Assembly: GCA_951812975.1 (NCBI GenBank)
Contig: CATOTC010000003.1
Location: 1-64,000 of the forward strand
Direction: 5' to 3'
DNA: 64,000 nucleotides
From: an uncultured Acidimicrobiales bacterium
Lineage (GTDB): Bacteria; Actinomycetota; Acidimicrobiia; Acidimicrobiales; Aldehydirespiratoraceae
Shown here: one piece after another, positions 34,619 through 44,793 of the stretch
How positions within the stretch are numbered: position 1 is the first letter of the stretch
How the letters are laid out: each line of letters starts with the position of its first letter
The notes under the pieces: model-generated
Told to the model about the DNA's origin: nothing
The model's input: the letters and a program-made list of their open reading frames with translations, nothing else
Databases searched by the model: none
Position numbers and translations under genes: made by a program

Positions 34619-35862
34619 TATGGCCCGTCCGTCCTGAAGGCGAAGTAGCCGTACCCCTGGCGTTCCGGGCCGTACAGTTCCGGCACCTCGTCGAGCGGAG
34701 TCGTGATCTCGCTTAAAGTCGGTCCGATGTCTTGAGCTATCGTCGTCAGCTTTTCCCCGTCGAGCCCGTAGACGCCCACTGCGTTGGCGCCCACGATCGC
34801 CCGCACCTTGTCTTGGGGTGCTCCAGCCATTGCGTGGCGCAGCGAAAGGTGGGTCATCGGCGTCTCTTCAGGATCTTCGCTGTAGCGCCAGGTGCCTTCA
34901 GGATGCGGGTAGTCCCGGCCCCACATGAGGTTCGTCCACCACCAGTCTTGCACTGCGGCTTCAACTTCGAAGGGAGCAACGAAGCTGGCGGCGACGAAGA
35001 CGTTGGTCTTGAAGTATTCGCTCGGTTTCCTAGTCAGCTGCCCGTTGCTCTGCAGAGGAGGTATGACCGCTGAGTCGAGGTCGACCAGTGTTGAAGGGAT
35101 CCACACCCCCGGCTGTTCTGTCATGATGAGCTTGAGTCCGCTGAAGCGCTCGAATACTCCCCCGAGAATCATGCGGGCGATCATCCGGCGATTGAAGGCG
35201 CCAACTGCTTCGATCAGCAGCAGCGGTGTTCCGTTGACGGCTCGCACCGCGGGATCGGTGGCGGCGCCAGCGTGAGTCACGAGCACCAACCCGGTCTCCT
35301 CGACCGCTGCCCAGAACCGATCCCAGTGCGGTTCGTTGTACTGGGGCCAGAACGGACGGGCGTTGGGAAAGTTCAGTGCCCGGAACCCGTGGTCGGCGGC
35401 CCAGCGCACCTCAGCGATCGACGTGTCGAGATCCCACAGCGGCAGGTGCGCTACTCCGATGAATCGTTCGGGTGCTGTCGCACAGAAATCGGCCAGCCAG
35501 CGGTTGTAGATGGAGAATCCCACCGCTGCCATCGTTGGATCGTCCGGTTCGGGCCAACCGATGTCGTCGAACGGCATCGGCTCGCCGTTGAAGCTGTTGT
35601 GAAAGATGATCTCCGCAGCGATGCCGTCGCGGTCCATGTCGGCTAGGCGCGAGCCGGGGTCGTTGTGACCCTTGGTCTTGAGGTACTTCCCCGGACCCTT
35701 GCGAGTTTCGGCACGCATCGTCTCGACTCTCGGGCTGTTCCTGAAGTCGTCGAAAGCATTGCGGTGGGCCTTCGGGCAGTACTCCCTTAGAGCTTCAAGG
35801 GCCGGCCCCACGTGGGAATCTCCCGACACCAACAACGCTCGGTCCATGTCGTCAATCGTCAT
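34612..35862 (-). CDS. amidohydrolase family protein (ACMSD-like)
   Basis: A 416-residue metal-dependent hydrolase or decarboxylase of the amidohydrolase-2 group. Features are LLVSGDSHVGPALE (the first metal block, DSH instead of HxH), RLADMDRDGIAAEII, LVLVTHAGAATDP and MWGRDYPHPEGTW with the terminal Asp. Relatives act on aromatic or heterocyclic acids. The start MTIDDMDRALL at 35862 was chosen over MNLREHALRRRR at 35904, which adds a basic non-family leader. It converges with hutH, so a link to histidine breakdown is possible but unsupported. Confidence 0.82.
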   Translation of the reverse strand: MTIDDMDRALLVSGDSHVGPALEALREYCPKAHRNAFDDFRNSPRVETMRAETRKGPGKYLKTKGHNDPGSRLADMDRDGIAAEIIFHNSFNGEPMPFDDIGWPEPDDPTMAAVGFSIYNRWLADFCATAPERFIGVAHLPLWDLDTSIAEVRWAADHGFRALNFPNARPFWPQYNEPHWDRFWAAVEETGLVLVTHAGAATDPAVRAVNGTPLLLIEAVGAFNRRMIARMILGGVFERFSGLKLIMTEQPGVWIPSTLVDLDSAVIPPLQSNGQLTRKPSEYFKTNVFVAASFVAPFEVEAAVQDWWWTNLMWGRDYPHPEGTWRYSEDPEETPMTHLSLRHAMAGAPQDKVRAIVGANAVGVYGLDGEKLTTIAQDIGPTLSEITTPLDEVPELYGPERQGYGYFAFRTDGPYA

Positions 35863-35916
35863 AATGTTTCTTCTTCTTCGAAGTGCATGTTCGCGCAGGT
35901 TCACCGGCGTCGCTAA

Positions 35917-38031
35917 ATGAGCCTCCCTCCCCTAGCCACTGCTGTCCCGTCACGATCACGCATCGCGGCTCGCGGTCGTTGTAGGCGATACGGCGCTAGT
36001 AGGCTCCGGTGGCTCCCTGCAGACGAATACGAAGAGGATTGGCCGTTGTTGCCTGATGAACTCAAAGGCGCCTACTCGGTTGTCGCCAAGAACTACGCTT
36101 GGACCTGGTCAAATCAAGCGGTGCGGTTGTTCGACCGACTCCCGACTTCCGAGACTGCTGACCATCCCCTGACTGCTGTTGAGCGGATGACGCCCGCCGA
36201 CTGGGCTCGACTCGCCGAAGACGCCGAAACGGTTGCGGTGACATCGCAGGTGAGCAGGGATATCGCCGCGCTGAGAACTGATCCGACCTCTACTCCCGAT
36301 GTCGCCTACTTCTCTCCCGAGTTCGGTATCACCGATGTGCTGGCACAGTATTCGGGCGGTCTCGGCATTCTCGCGGGCGACCACCTCAAGGCGGCCAGCG
36401 ACATCAACATCGGGCTGTGCGGAGTCGGCTTGTTCTATCGCGAGGGGTTCTTCCGCCAGAAGATCACAAAGCAGTCCCAACGCGAACACTACGAGCGGCA
36501 GGATCCCGAGAGTCTCGGCGCCACCGATACCGGGATCGTGGTCACCGTGCCCCTCTTCGGGCGCGACGTTGCGGCTTGCGTATGGCGTATCAACGTCGGT
36601 CGGATTCCGTTGATCCTCCTCGACACCGATGTCGACGGCAATACCGAATCCGACCGCAGAATCACTGATCGCCTCTACAGCGGTGATCGACGGCACCGGC
36701 TGGCCCAGGAGGTCGTTCTCGGGGTGGGCGGAATGCGAGCATTGGCCGCGCTCGGATGGAACGTCCCCGTGCTCCACCTCAACGAGGGGCATGCAGGTTT
36801 CTTGATTCTTGAACTGCTCGACCGGGAGGTCCGCACAGGCGCAACCCTCGACGAGGCAACCAAGGCCATCGGGCCGCGGTTGGTTTTCACAACGCACACA
36901 CCTGTTCCTGCGGGTATCGACCGGTTCGGAAATGAGCTCATCGGACCGCTGCTGAAGTACTGGGCGGACCGCTGGAAGGTCCCGGTGGAGACGGTAAGGG
37001 CGTTCGGCCACGACCCTGACGATGAGCGTGAGCAGTTCAACATGGCGGCACTGTGCCTGCGCTTCGCCGGCCGCACCAACGGAGTGTCGAAGCTCCACGG
37101 CAAGGTCAGCCGAGAGCTGTTCGCCTCCATCCCCGGCGGCAAGGAAATCGGTTCGATCACCAACGGCGTGCATGCCCGCACCTGGGTCATGCCCGAAACC
37201 CAGGAGACCTTCGACAAGGTCCTGGGCCCCGACTGGGAGAACGGCGACAAGGCCGCATGGGAGCGGATCGAAGACCTGGACGACAGCGCCGTCCGAACTC
37301 TGCGCTACACGGGCATCGGGCTGCTGGATGCGCAGACGCGCGCTCGTGCCGGCGTCCGACTTGATCCCAGCGCTCTGACGATCGGTTTCGCTCGCCGCTT
37401 CGCGACCTACAAGCGGGCCACCCTGCTGTTGCGCGAACTCGATCGTCTGTGCGCCCTGCTCGCAGACGCCGAACGACCCGTCCAGTTCGTGTTCGCAGGC
37501 AAGGCCCATCCCGCCGACAACGAAGGGAAGCAGCTTCTGCACGAGATCGTCAGTTTCAGCCAGTCTCCGGTTTCGAAGCGACGGTTCGTCTTCATCCCCG
37601 GCTATGACATTGCTGTCGCCAAAGCGATGTACGCGGGCTGTGATGTCTGGCTCAACAACCCGATCCGTCCCCACGAAGCCTGCGGAACAAGCGGCGAGAA
37701 ATCGGCGCTGAACGGAGGACTCAACTTCTCGATCAGCGACGGCTGGTGGGACGAGATGGCCGACGGCCGCAACGGCTGGACTATCGAGTCGAGCGATGAC
37801 CCGGACCCAGAGGCGCGCGACGGTGCCGAAGCAGCAGCTATCCTCGAACTTCTCGAGAATCAGATCGTCCCGGAGTTCTTCGACGGCGGACAACCCTGCT
37901 CGACACTCTGGATCGAGCGGATGCGCCATGGGTGGCGCACGCTCGGCACCCAGGTAACTGCCGGACGGATGGTCTCGGAATACGAACGGAGGCTGTACCA
38001 GCCAGCGCTCGACGAGGCCCGACCACTGTGA
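35917..38031 (+). CDS. glgP: alpha-glucan (glycogen) phosphorylase, GT35
   Basis: A 704-residue phosphorylase of the shorter TIGR02094 type, releasing glucose-1-phosphate from glycogen or maltodextrin. Conserved parts are VAYFSPEFGITDVLAQYSGG, YREGFFRQ, LNEGHAGFLILELLDREV, VFTTHTPVPAG, IGFARRFATYKRA and NPIRPHEACGTSGEKSAL with the PLP-binding Lys. The first 30 residues are basic and atypical, so the true start may be further in. Its last codons overlap glgX (GTGA). Confidence 0.92.
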   Translation: MSLPPLATAVPSRSRIAARGRCRRYGASRLRWLPADEYEEDWPLLPDELKGAYSVVAKNYAWTWSNQAVRLFDRLPTSETADHPLTAVERMTPADWARLAEDAETVAVTSQVSRDIAALRTDPTSTPDVAYFSPEFGITDVLAQYSGGLGILAGDHLKAASDINIGLCGVGLFYREGFFRQKITKQSQREHYERQDPESLGATDTGIVVTVPLFGRDVAACVWRINVGRIPLILLDTDVDGNTESDRRITDRLYSGDRRHRLAQEVVLGVGGMRALAALGWNVPVLHLNEGHAGFLILELLDREVRTGATLDEATKAIGPRLVFTTHTPVPAGIDRFGNELIGPLLKYWADRWKVPVETVRAFGHDPDDEREQFNMAALCLRFAGRTNGVSKLHGKVSRELFASIPGGKEIGSITNGVHARTWVMPETQETFDKVLGPDWENGDKAAWERIEDLDDSAVRTLRYTGIGLLDAQTRARAGVRLDPSALTIGFARRFATYKRATLLLRELDRLCALLADAERPVQFVFAGKAHPADNEGKQLLHEIVSFSQSPVSKRRFVFIPGYDIAVAKAMYAGCDVWLNNPIRPHEACGTSGEKSALNGGLNFSISDGWWDEMADGRNGWTIESSDDPDPEARDGAEAAAILELLENQIVPEFFDGGQPCSTLWIERMRHGWRTLGTQVTAGRMVSEYERRLYQPALDEARPL

Positions 38032-40142
38032 GCGCCTGGCCCGGTCGTCTGTACCCGCTCGGCGCGACTTTCGATGGTCAGGGAACCAATTTCGCGGTCT
38101 ACTCCGAGGTGGCAGACCACATCGAGGTCTGCCTCTTCTCCCCCGACGGACATGAGCGGCGCCTGCGGCTCGCAGAAGTCACAGCTTTCGTCCACCACGG
38201 TTACGTCCGCGGCGTTGAACCGGGCCAACGCTACGGATTCCGGGTGTCCGGTCCTTGGGATCCGAGCCGAGGGCTGTGGTGCAATCCGGCGAAGCTGCTG
38301 GTCGATCCCTATGCCAAGGCCATCACCGGGGACCTCCGTTGGGGCCCCGAGGTCTACGGTTTCTACTCCGAGGAGCCCGGAGCGCCCGACCATCGCGACA
38401 GCGCCGCGTTCATGTCCAAAGCGGTGGTCATCGACCCGGCCTTCGACTGGGGGGACGACTGCGCGCCGGACACTCCGCTCCACCGGACCGTCGTCTACGA
38501 GACCCACGTACGCGGAATCTCGGTCACACATCCCGACGTGCCCGAAGACCTGCGGGGCACCTACGCGGCGATGGCCTCAGAACCGGTGCTTGAACACCTG
38601 CTCTCGCTGGGCGTCACGGCCGTTGAACTGTTGCCAGTCCACCACTTCGTGTCGGAACACACGCTTGTCAAACAGGGCCTGAGCAACTACTGGGGTTACA
38701 ACACGCTGGGATTCTTCGCGCCCCACGGGCCGTACTCGTCGAGCGGCGACACCGGTGAGCAGGTCGTCGAGTTCAAGGCGATGGTCAAGACGCTGCATGA
38801 GGTCGGGATCGAAGTGATCCTCGACGTGGTCTACAATCACAGCGCCGAAGGGAACCACCTCGGTCCGCTGCTGTCGTTCAAGGGTTTCGACAACCGCTCC
38901 TACTACCATCTCAACCCCGACAATCAGGCTGAGTACGTCGATTTCACCGGCACGGGGAACACCTTAAACATGGGCAATGCTCAGTCGCTCCAGTTGATGA
39001 TGGACAGCCTTCGCTACTGGGTCCTCGACATGCACGTCGACGGCTTCCGCTTCGACCTCGCGCCTGCTTTGGCCCGCAGCCTCTATCAGGTGGACCGCCT
39101 CTCCTCGTTCTTCGATCTCATCCACCAGGACCCGGTCATCAACCAGGTCAAGTTGATCGCAGAACCATGGGACGTAGGACCGGGCGGTTACCAGGTCGGC
39201 GGCTTCCCCCCGAAATGGTCGGAGTGGAACGCAAAGTACCGCGACGACGTCCGTGAATACTGGCGCAGCGAACACGAGAGCCTTCCCGACCTCGCTACCC
39301 GCCTCACCGGCAGCTCCGACCTGTACGCCGCATCAGGGAGACGCCCCTTCGCGAGCATCAACTTCATCACCGCCCATGACGGATTCACCCTCGCCGACCT
39401 CGTGGCCTACGACCACAAGCACAACGAGGCCAACGGTGAGGAGAACCGCGACGGGGAGTCCCACAACAGGTCCTGGAACTCCGGGGTGGAGGGCCCGACA
39501 CAGGACTGCTCGATACTGCAGGTTCGCAATGCCCGAAGACGATCGATGCTGGCGACCCTGTTGTTGTCACAGGGAGTTCCGATGCTGTTGGGCGGCGATG
39601 AACTGGGACGCACCCAGCGCGGCAACAACAACGCGTATGCCCAGGACAACGAGGTGTCGTGGTACGACTGGGACAGTGTCGACGAGGAGTTCCTCGCCTT
39701 CGCCAAACGACTGATCGCGTTCAGAGCCGCCCATCCGGTGTTCCGCCGCAGGCACTGGTTCAAGGGCGAGCCGGTCAACGGCCACGAAATCGACGACATG
39801 ATCTGGTTCACCGCGCAGGGGTCTGCGATGACCCGCCATGACTGGGAGACCGGCCACAATCTCTCGGTAGCCGTGTTCTTGAACGGTGAAGCGATAACCG
39901 CCGTAGGGCCGCGCGGCGAGCGGGTGGTTGACGACAGTTTCTTGATGTTGTTCAACTCGAGGCCAAACCCGGTGAACTTCACGCTGCCTACCAGCCTCGG
40001 CGATTTCCGCTGGCTTGTAGAGATCGACACCGCAGAGATCGACACCGCAGAGTCCGGCGCTGCGGGACCAGTGCGTTCGGACTCTAGGATCGAGGTCGGC
40101 GCGTGGGCGCTGATGGTGCTCCGTAGGGAGGAGCCGACATGA
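38028..40142 (+). CDS. glgX: glycogen debranching enzyme GlgX
   Basis: A 704-residue GH13 debranching enzyme that cleaves alpha-1,6 branches left by phosphorylase. An N-terminal CBM48 domain (YPLGATFDGQGTNFAVYSE) is followed by the catalytic barrel with HVDGFRFDLAPAL (nucleophile Asp), KLIAEPWDVGPGGY (acid Glu) and NFITAHDGFTLADLV. GTG start at 38028, translationally coupled to glgP. A 15-bp tandem duplication near the 3' end (40021-40050) encodes a repeated EIDTA. Confidence 0.94.
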   Translation: MSAWPGRLYPLGATFDGQGTNFAVYSEVADHIEVCLFSPDGHERRLRLAEVTAFVHHGYVRGVEPGQRYGFRVSGPWDPSRGLWCNPAKLLVDPYAKAITGDLRWGPEVYGFYSEEPGAPDHRDSAAFMSKAVVIDPAFDWGDDCAPDTPLHRTVVYETHVRGISVTHPDVPEDLRGTYAAMASEPVLEHLLSLGVTAVELLPVHHFVSEHTLVKQGLSNYWGYNTLGFFAPHGPYSSSGDTGEQVVEFKAMVKTLHEVGIEVILDVVYNHSAEGNHLGPLLSFKGFDNRSYYHLNPDNQAEYVDFTGTGNTLNMGNAQSLQLMMDSLRYWVLDMHVDGFRFDLAPALARSLYQVDRLSSFFDLIHQDPVINQVKLIAEPWDVGPGGYQVGGFPPKWSEWNAKYRDDVREYWRSEHESLPDLATRLTGSSDLYAASGRRPFASINFITAHDGFTLADLVAYDHKHNEANGEENRDGESHNRSWNSGVEGPTQDCSILQVRNARRRSMLATLLLSQGVPMLLGGDELGRTQRGNNNAYAQDNEVSWYDWDSVDEEFLAFAKRLIAFRAAHPVFRRRHWFKGEPVNGHEIDDMIWFTAQGSAMTRHDWETGHNLSVAVFLNGEAITAVGPRGERVVDDSFLMLFNSRPNPVNFTLPTSLGDFRWLVEIDTAEIDTAESGAAGPVRSDSRIEVGAWALMVLRREEPT
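40021..40050 (+). repeat. exact 15-bp tandem duplication in glgX
   Basis: Two identical 15-base units (40021-40035 and 40036-40050) add a repeated EIDTA in the C-terminal beta domain of GlgX. It is a recent in-frame slippage event with little expected effect. Confidence 0.85.
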
Positions 40143-41518
40143 GAGTGCTGCTGGCAGCCGCGGAGATGGCTCCAGTCGCCCGGGTGGGCGGACTGGCCGA
40201 AGCCGTGAGCGGCCTCGTGCGGGCGCTGCGGGACCAGGGCGTCGAGGTCGAGGTGGTGCTGCCCGACTACGGCGACGTGAAACTGCAACGCCAATCAGAG
40301 ACGGAGCTCGAGTCTCCCTGGTGGACCGGTCCGACCCTCCTGCGCAGCGGGCGTCACCGCGCCGCAGGCGACCTCACTCTGGTCGACGTGACAGGCATGG
40401 CCCGTCCCCATCCCTACATCGACGAACATGGCCAAGGCTGGCCCGACAACGACCACCGCTTCATGGCTTTCGCCGCGGCTGTCGCCACCCTCACCAGACA
40501 TCGGAACCCCGATGTCCTGCACCTCAACGACTGGCACAGCGCGGCCGCACTGGGGATGCTCCCGGAACGGCCGCCGACGGTGGTGACGATCCACACCCTG
40601 GGTTACCAGGGCCACGCCCCGCGTTCCTGGCTCGAGCACCTGCCGGTCGGAACCCATCACTTCTCCTGGTATGAGGGATGCAATCCGCTGGCGGGCGCGA
40701 TCGCCCTGGCTGACCGGGTAATCGCGGTCAGCCCCAACTATGCGCGCGAAATCGTCACTCCCGAGGGTGGTATGGGTCTGGACGGGCGACTCAAAGCAAT
40801 CGGAGACCGCCTGGTGGGCATCCGCAACGGGATCGACACCGCAACCTGGAGTCCCGCGGTAGACCCACTCATCGCAGCCCCCTTTGACACCACTGATCTC
40901 TCCGGGCGTGTGGTCTGTCGCGACGAGCTGATCGAACTCGCCGGCTGGTCGGCACCGAAACCTGCGATTGTGGCCGCGGTCACCCGTCTGGTCGACCAGA
41001 AAGGGATCGACCTGCTGGTCGAGGCAGCCCATTATCTCGTGGGGATGCCGGCTCGGCTCGCCGTCCTCGGCGCTGGGGACGCTTCTCTGGCCGCCTCGCT
41101 GCACGAACTGGCGAGCGCGCATCCCGAGAGCGTTTTCTTCACCGAGGGTTACGACGAAGCACTCGGCCACGCCCTCTTCGCGGGATCGGACCTGTTCGTG
41201 ATGCCCAGTCGATTCGAGCCGTGCGGTCTGGCACAGATGCAGGCCATGAGCTACGGATCGCTGCCGGTGGTCACCGATGTCGGCGGGTTGCACGACACCG
41301 TCGTCGATGCCGATGCCCACACCGACGGAACCGGTTTCGTCACCGACGTGAGTGTCAGCGGGATCGTCGACGGGCTCCATCGAGGCGTGCGCTCGCTGCG
41401 CAACGCGAATCGTCGGCGGGCCATACAGTCCCGAGGAATGTCGATCGACTGGTCGTGGGACGCACCTGCCTCTCAACACATAGAGCTGTATCAGGAGTTG
41501 CTCGACGAACGCGCCTGA
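40139..41518 (+). CDS. glgA: glycogen synthase-type glycosyltransferase, GT5
   Basis: A 459-residue glucosyltransferase that extends alpha-1,4-glucan from ADP-glucose. The N-terminal donor/acceptor loop is AEMAPVARVGGLAEAV (normally KTGGL, here RVGGL). HLNDWHSAAALGML, VTRLVDQKGIDLLVEA and SRFEPCGLAQMQAMSYG match GT5. The Lys of the classic KxGG loop is replaced by Arg, as in several actinobacterial variants (from memory). It overlaps glgX by 4 bp and completes the plus-strand trio. Confidence 0.87.
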   Translation: MRVLLAAAEMAPVARVGGLAEAVSGLVRALRDQGVEVEVVLPDYGDVKLQRQSETELESPWWTGPTLLRSGRHRAAGDLTLVDVTGMARPHPYIDEHGQGWPDNDHRFMAFAAAVATLTRHRNPDVLHLNDWHSAAALGMLPERPPTVVTIHTLGYQGHAPRSWLEHLPVGTHHFSWYEGCNPLAGAIALADRVIAVSPNYAREIVTPEGGMGLDGRLKAIGDRLVGIRNGIDTATWSPAVDPLIAAPFDTTDLSGRVVCRDELIELAGWSAPKPAIVAAVTRLVDQKGIDLLVEAAHYLVGMPARLAVLGAGDASLAASLHELASAHPESVFFTEGYDEALGHALFAGSDLFVMPSRFEPCGLAQMQAMSYGSLPVVTDVGGLHDTVVDADAHTDGTGFVTDVSVSGIVDGLHRGVRSLRNANRRRAIQSRGMSIDWSWDAPASQHIELYQELLDERA

Positions 41519-41529
41519 GCGCCCGCTCA
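41516..41529. terminator. small palindrome containing both converging stop codons
   Basis: TGAGC, GCCC, GCTCA: a 5-bp stem whose arms include the glgA TGA and the glgC stop. It is similar in layout to the hutH/amidohydrolase hairpin but weaker. Confidence 0.3.
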
Positions 41530-42774
41530 AACCACGACCGGCTGCGCTTTGGCCAAGACCACGACCCCGCCCTCAGAGACCGTGTAGTGCTCCCGATCGT
41601 GTTCGAGGTCGTATCCGAGCGTGACGCCGGGGGGCACGACCACGTTCTTGTCGAGGACCACGCCACGCACCCGTGCACCTTCGCCGATCTTCACTCCGTC
41701 GAGTAGCACCGAGCGTTCGACCACTGCCCCCGCGCCGATCGCGACGTCCGGTGAGAGCACAGAGTCGCTGACCTCGGCCCCCACAACGATCGCTCCGTTG
41801 CTGATGATCGAACGGCGCAGGTCGGAGGGGCCATAATCGCCGTGGTCGTCGATCTTGGCGGGAGGGAGGGTGCGACCCAGCGTGTAGATGGGCCACTCAC
41901 TGTTGTATAGGTTGAACGCGGGGTCATGGCCGACCAGGTCCATGTGCGCCTCGTAGTAGCTGTCGATGGTCCCCACGTCACGCCAGTAGTGAGGGCGGCC
42001 TATCTGGCCTGGGACTCGGTTCTGCGTGAAGTCGTAGACTGAGGCTTCTCCCTTGGAGACCATCATCGGGATCAGGTCTCCCCCTACGTCGTGACCAGTT
42101 GATTCCGCCTTCTCGTTTTCGTGCAGCAGATCGACCAGAGTGTCGGTGGTGAAGACATAGTTGCCCATCGACGCCAGGATGCTGTCGGGTTCATCGTTGA
42201 GTCCCTGGGTCTCGTCGCTCGGCGGCTTCTCGAGGAACTCTTCAATGTCGGATCCTTCGCCCAGCCTGATGACGCCGAACTGGTCTGACTGGTCGCGGGG
42301 AACCCTTATCCCTGCGACTGTGACGCCGGCCCCGCAATCAATGTGGTGGTCGAGCATCTGAACGGGATCGATCCGGTAGATGTGGTCGGCGCCGAACACG
42401 AAGACAAAGTCGGGCTTCTCGTCGTCGATGAGGTTCAGGTTCTGGAACAGGGCGTCGGCCGAGCCCAAGAACCACCGGGGACCTCGACGCATCTGTGCCG
42501 GAACCGAGGTGACGTAGTTTCCCAGCACAGCACTCATACGCCAGGTGAGTGACAGGTGGACGTCGAGGCTGTGGCTCTTGTACTGGGTCAGCACGACGAT
42601 CTTGCGGTAGCCGCCGTTGGCCAGGTTCGAGAGCGGGAAGTCGATCAACCGGTAGTGCCCACCGAAGGGCACTGCCGGTTTGGCTCGGTCATGGGTGAGA
42701 GGTGCCAGTCGCTTTCCTTCACCACCCGCCAGGATGATGCTGAGTACCTTCGGACGATGATCGAGGAAGGGCAC
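41527..42774 (-). CDS. glgC: glucose-1-phosphate adenylyltransferase
   Basis: A 415-residue ADP-glucose pyrophosphorylase, the committed step of glycogen synthesis. The nucleotide site is SIILAGGEGKRLAPLT, and RAKPAVPFGGHYRLIDFPLSN and GSADALFQNLNLI follow. FVFVFGADHIYRIDP and the C-terminal left-handed beta-helix repeats (DVAIGAGAVVERSVLLDG) are clear. It lies four bases after glgB on the same strand. Confidence 0.95.
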   Translation of the reverse strand: MPFLDHRPKVLSIILAGGEGKRLAPLTHDRAKPAVPFGGHYRLIDFPLSNLANGGYRKIVVLTQYKSHSLDVHLSLTWRMSAVLGNYVTSVPAQMRRGPRWFLGSADALFQNLNLIDDEKPDFVFVFGADHIYRIDPVQMLDHHIDCGAGVTVAGIRVPRDQSDQFGVIRLGEGSDIEEFLEKPPSDETQGLNDEPDSILASMGNYVFTTDTLVDLLHENEKAESTGHDVGGDLIPMMVSKGEASVYDFTQNRVPGQIGRPHYWRDVGTIDSYYEAHMDLVGHDPAFNLYNSEWPIYTLGRTLPPAKIDDHGDYGPSDLRRSIISNGAIVVGAEVSDSVLSPDVAIGAGAVVERSVLLDGVKIGEGARVRGVVLDKNVVVPPGVTLGYDLEHDREHYTVSEGGVVVLAKAQPVVV

Positions 42775-42778
42775 GGGT

Positions 42779-44662
42779 CTACTCCTGGTTTCGGGGTTCT
42801 GAGTGCTTGAAGACGAGGACGCTGACGGCGAGCGGGCCGAGGGTCAACACGACTGACTGGTCATGTCCATGGCTCGGGACCGGTTCGGTGGAGCGGTCGT
42901 CGTTGGTCACACCGCTGCCGCCATAGGTGACCGAGTCAGAGTCGAGCGCAGCGCTCCAAGAACCGCCGAGCGGCACGCCGACGCGGTAGTTGTGCAGGGG
43001 AACTGGCGTGAAGTTGGCGACCACGAGGGCCGGCTGAGCGTCCGGCGCGCTGCGCAGGAAGGCGAACACGCTGTTGGAAGCATCGTCGCCGATGATCCAG
43101 GCGAACCCGTCATCTCGGCAATCACCGCGGTACAGGGCCGGATGCGAGCGGTAGAGCCCGTTCAGAGCGGACATGAAATCCTTCAGTTGCGCTTTGGTGG
43201 GATCAGCGAGGCTCGCCCAATCGAGTTCTGACTCGTGGTCCCACTCCTGGGCCACACCGAACTCGGCCCCCATGAACAGCAGCTTCTTGCCTGGAACCGT
43301 CCACTGATAAGCCAGCAGGAGCCTGAGGTTGGCGCGCTTCTGCCATTCGTCGCCCGGCATCTTCGCCAACAACGATCCCTTACCGTGCACGACTTCGTCG
43401 TGGGAGAGCGGAACCAGGAAGTTCTCCGAGAACTGATAGACCGTTCGGAAAGTCAGTTCACCGTGGTGATAGCGACGATGGACCGGCTCGCGGCCGAAGT
43501 ACTCGAGGGTGTCGTGCATCCAACCCATGTCCCACTTGTAACCGAAACCGAGCCCGCCCGCGTCGACTGGGGTGGTGACCCCGCTCCATGCCGTGGACTC
43601 CTCAGCGATCACCTGAACCCCGGGATGCTCCTTGTAGAGCGAACGGTTCAGTTCCTGCAGGAAGCTCACCGCCCCGAGGTTCTCGTTCCCTCCATGTTCG
43701 TTGGGGATCCACTCCCCCTCCGCGCGTGAATAGTCGCGATAGAGCATGGAGGCGACTGCGTCGACCCGGATTGCGTCGATGTGGTATTGCTTCACCCAGA
43801 AGTGGGCGCTCGAGAGCAGGAAGCTGCGGACTTCGTTGCGGTCGTAGTTGAAGATGTAGCTGCTCCAGTCCGGATGGAAACCCATACGGGGGTCAGCGTG
43901 CTCGTACAGATGCGTGCCGTCGAAGGTGCCCAGGCCGTGGGCATCGGTCGGAAAGTGTGACGGGACCCAGTCAAGGATCACCCCGATTCCGGCTTGGTGG
44001 AGCAGATCGATCATGGCCATGAAATCGACCGGGCTGCCGTAGCGGGCTGTGGGCGCGAAGTAACCGGTCGTCTGATAGCCCCACGATCCATAGAACGGGT
44101 GCTCGGTGATCGGCAGCAGTTCGACATGGGTGAATCCCGTCTCTGCGATGTAGTCGATCAACTGCTTGGCGATTGCGCGGTAGCCGCCGGGTTCGTAGCG
44201 CCAGGAACCGAGATGCAGTTCGTAGACCGAAACCGCTGCATCGAGGTCCAGCCGGGATCCGCGTCCTGCCATCCAATCGTCGTCTCCCCAGTCGTAGTCG
44301 AGGTCGGTGACGATTGACGCGGTTCGCGGGGGTTCCTCGAACGCGAAGCCGTACGGGTCGGCCTTGTCGAAGGCGCGGCCCTCTTCGGGGTGTATCCGGT
44401 ACTTGTAGCGCTCGCCCGGCTCCACCGCGAACGTTGCACGCCACACGCCGGAAGGATCAGGGTCGAGCGCGAAGTCCCTGTTGGATCGCCAGTCGTTGAA
44501 ATCTCCGATGAGCTGCACGGACCGAGCGCCCGGAGCCCAGACACGGAACGAGAATGCTTCGCCGGCGCGGTGGGCGCCGAGCACTTCGTAGGCGGCGGTG
44601 TGGGTTCCTCCGTTGAACAACCAGGCGTCTTCGGAGGTGAAGTCCCGGCCGAGTCCCCTCAT
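42779..44662 (-). CDS. glgB: 1,4-alpha-glucan branching enzyme
   Basis: A 627-residue GH13 branching enzyme. A CBM48 domain (FSFRVWAPGARSVQLIGDFN) leads into the barrel: YELHLGSWR, HVELLPITEHPFYGSWGYQ, DAIRVDAVASMLYRD (nucleophile Asp), VIAEESTAWSGV (acid Glu) and VPLSHDEVVHGKGS. There is no extra N-terminal N1 module of the longest family members. It is paired with glgC and divergent from the phosphofructokinase gene across a 131-base promoter region. Confidence 0.95.
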   Translation of the reverse strand: MRGLGRDFTSEDAWLFNGGTHTAAYEVLGAHRAGEAFSFRVWAPGARSVQLIGDFNDWRSNRDFALDPDPSGVWRATFAVEPGERYKYRIHPEEGRAFDKADPYGFAFEEPPRTASIVTDLDYDWGDDDWMAGRGSRLDLDAAVSVYELHLGSWRYEPGGYRAIAKQLIDYIAETGFTHVELLPITEHPFYGSWGYQTTGYFAPTARYGSPVDFMAMIDLLHQAGIGVILDWVPSHFPTDAHGLGTFDGTHLYEHADPRMGFHPDWSSYIFNYDRNEVRSFLLSSAHFWVKQYHIDAIRVDAVASMLYRDYSRAEGEWIPNEHGGNENLGAVSFLQELNRSLYKEHPGVQVIAEESTAWSGVTTPVDAGGLGFGYKWDMGWMHDTLEYFGREPVHRRYHHGELTFRTVYQFSENFLVPLSHDEVVHGKGSLLAKMPGDEWQKRANLRLLLAYQWTVPGKKLLFMGAEFGVAQEWDHESELDWASLADPTKAQLKDFMSALNGLYRSHPALYRGDCRDDGFAWIIGDDASNSVFAFLRSAPDAQPALVVANFTPVPLHNYRVGVPLGGSWSAALDSDSVTYGGSGVTNDDRSTEPVPSHGHDQSVVLTLGPLAVSVLVFKHSEPRNQE

Positions 44663-44793
44663 AGACCCGGCTCCAAAAGCCGGCTCGAAGTTGGGCTTTC
44701 GGGGTCCGATTCGGTTCTTTCAGCAAGAGTCATCACAGGCGAAGATAACATGCCCCGGTTGTCGTCTACGCTCCGGCTCGGGGGGAACTTAAG

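Noticed and set aside
36109..37929. A 606-codon open frame antisense to glgP
   Set aside because: The plus strand encodes a full phosphorylase with all motifs. The antisense product has no recognisable domain and reflects high GC codon bias.
40295..41530. A 411-codon open frame antisense to glgA
   Set aside because: Shadow of the GT5 gene with no domain of its own.
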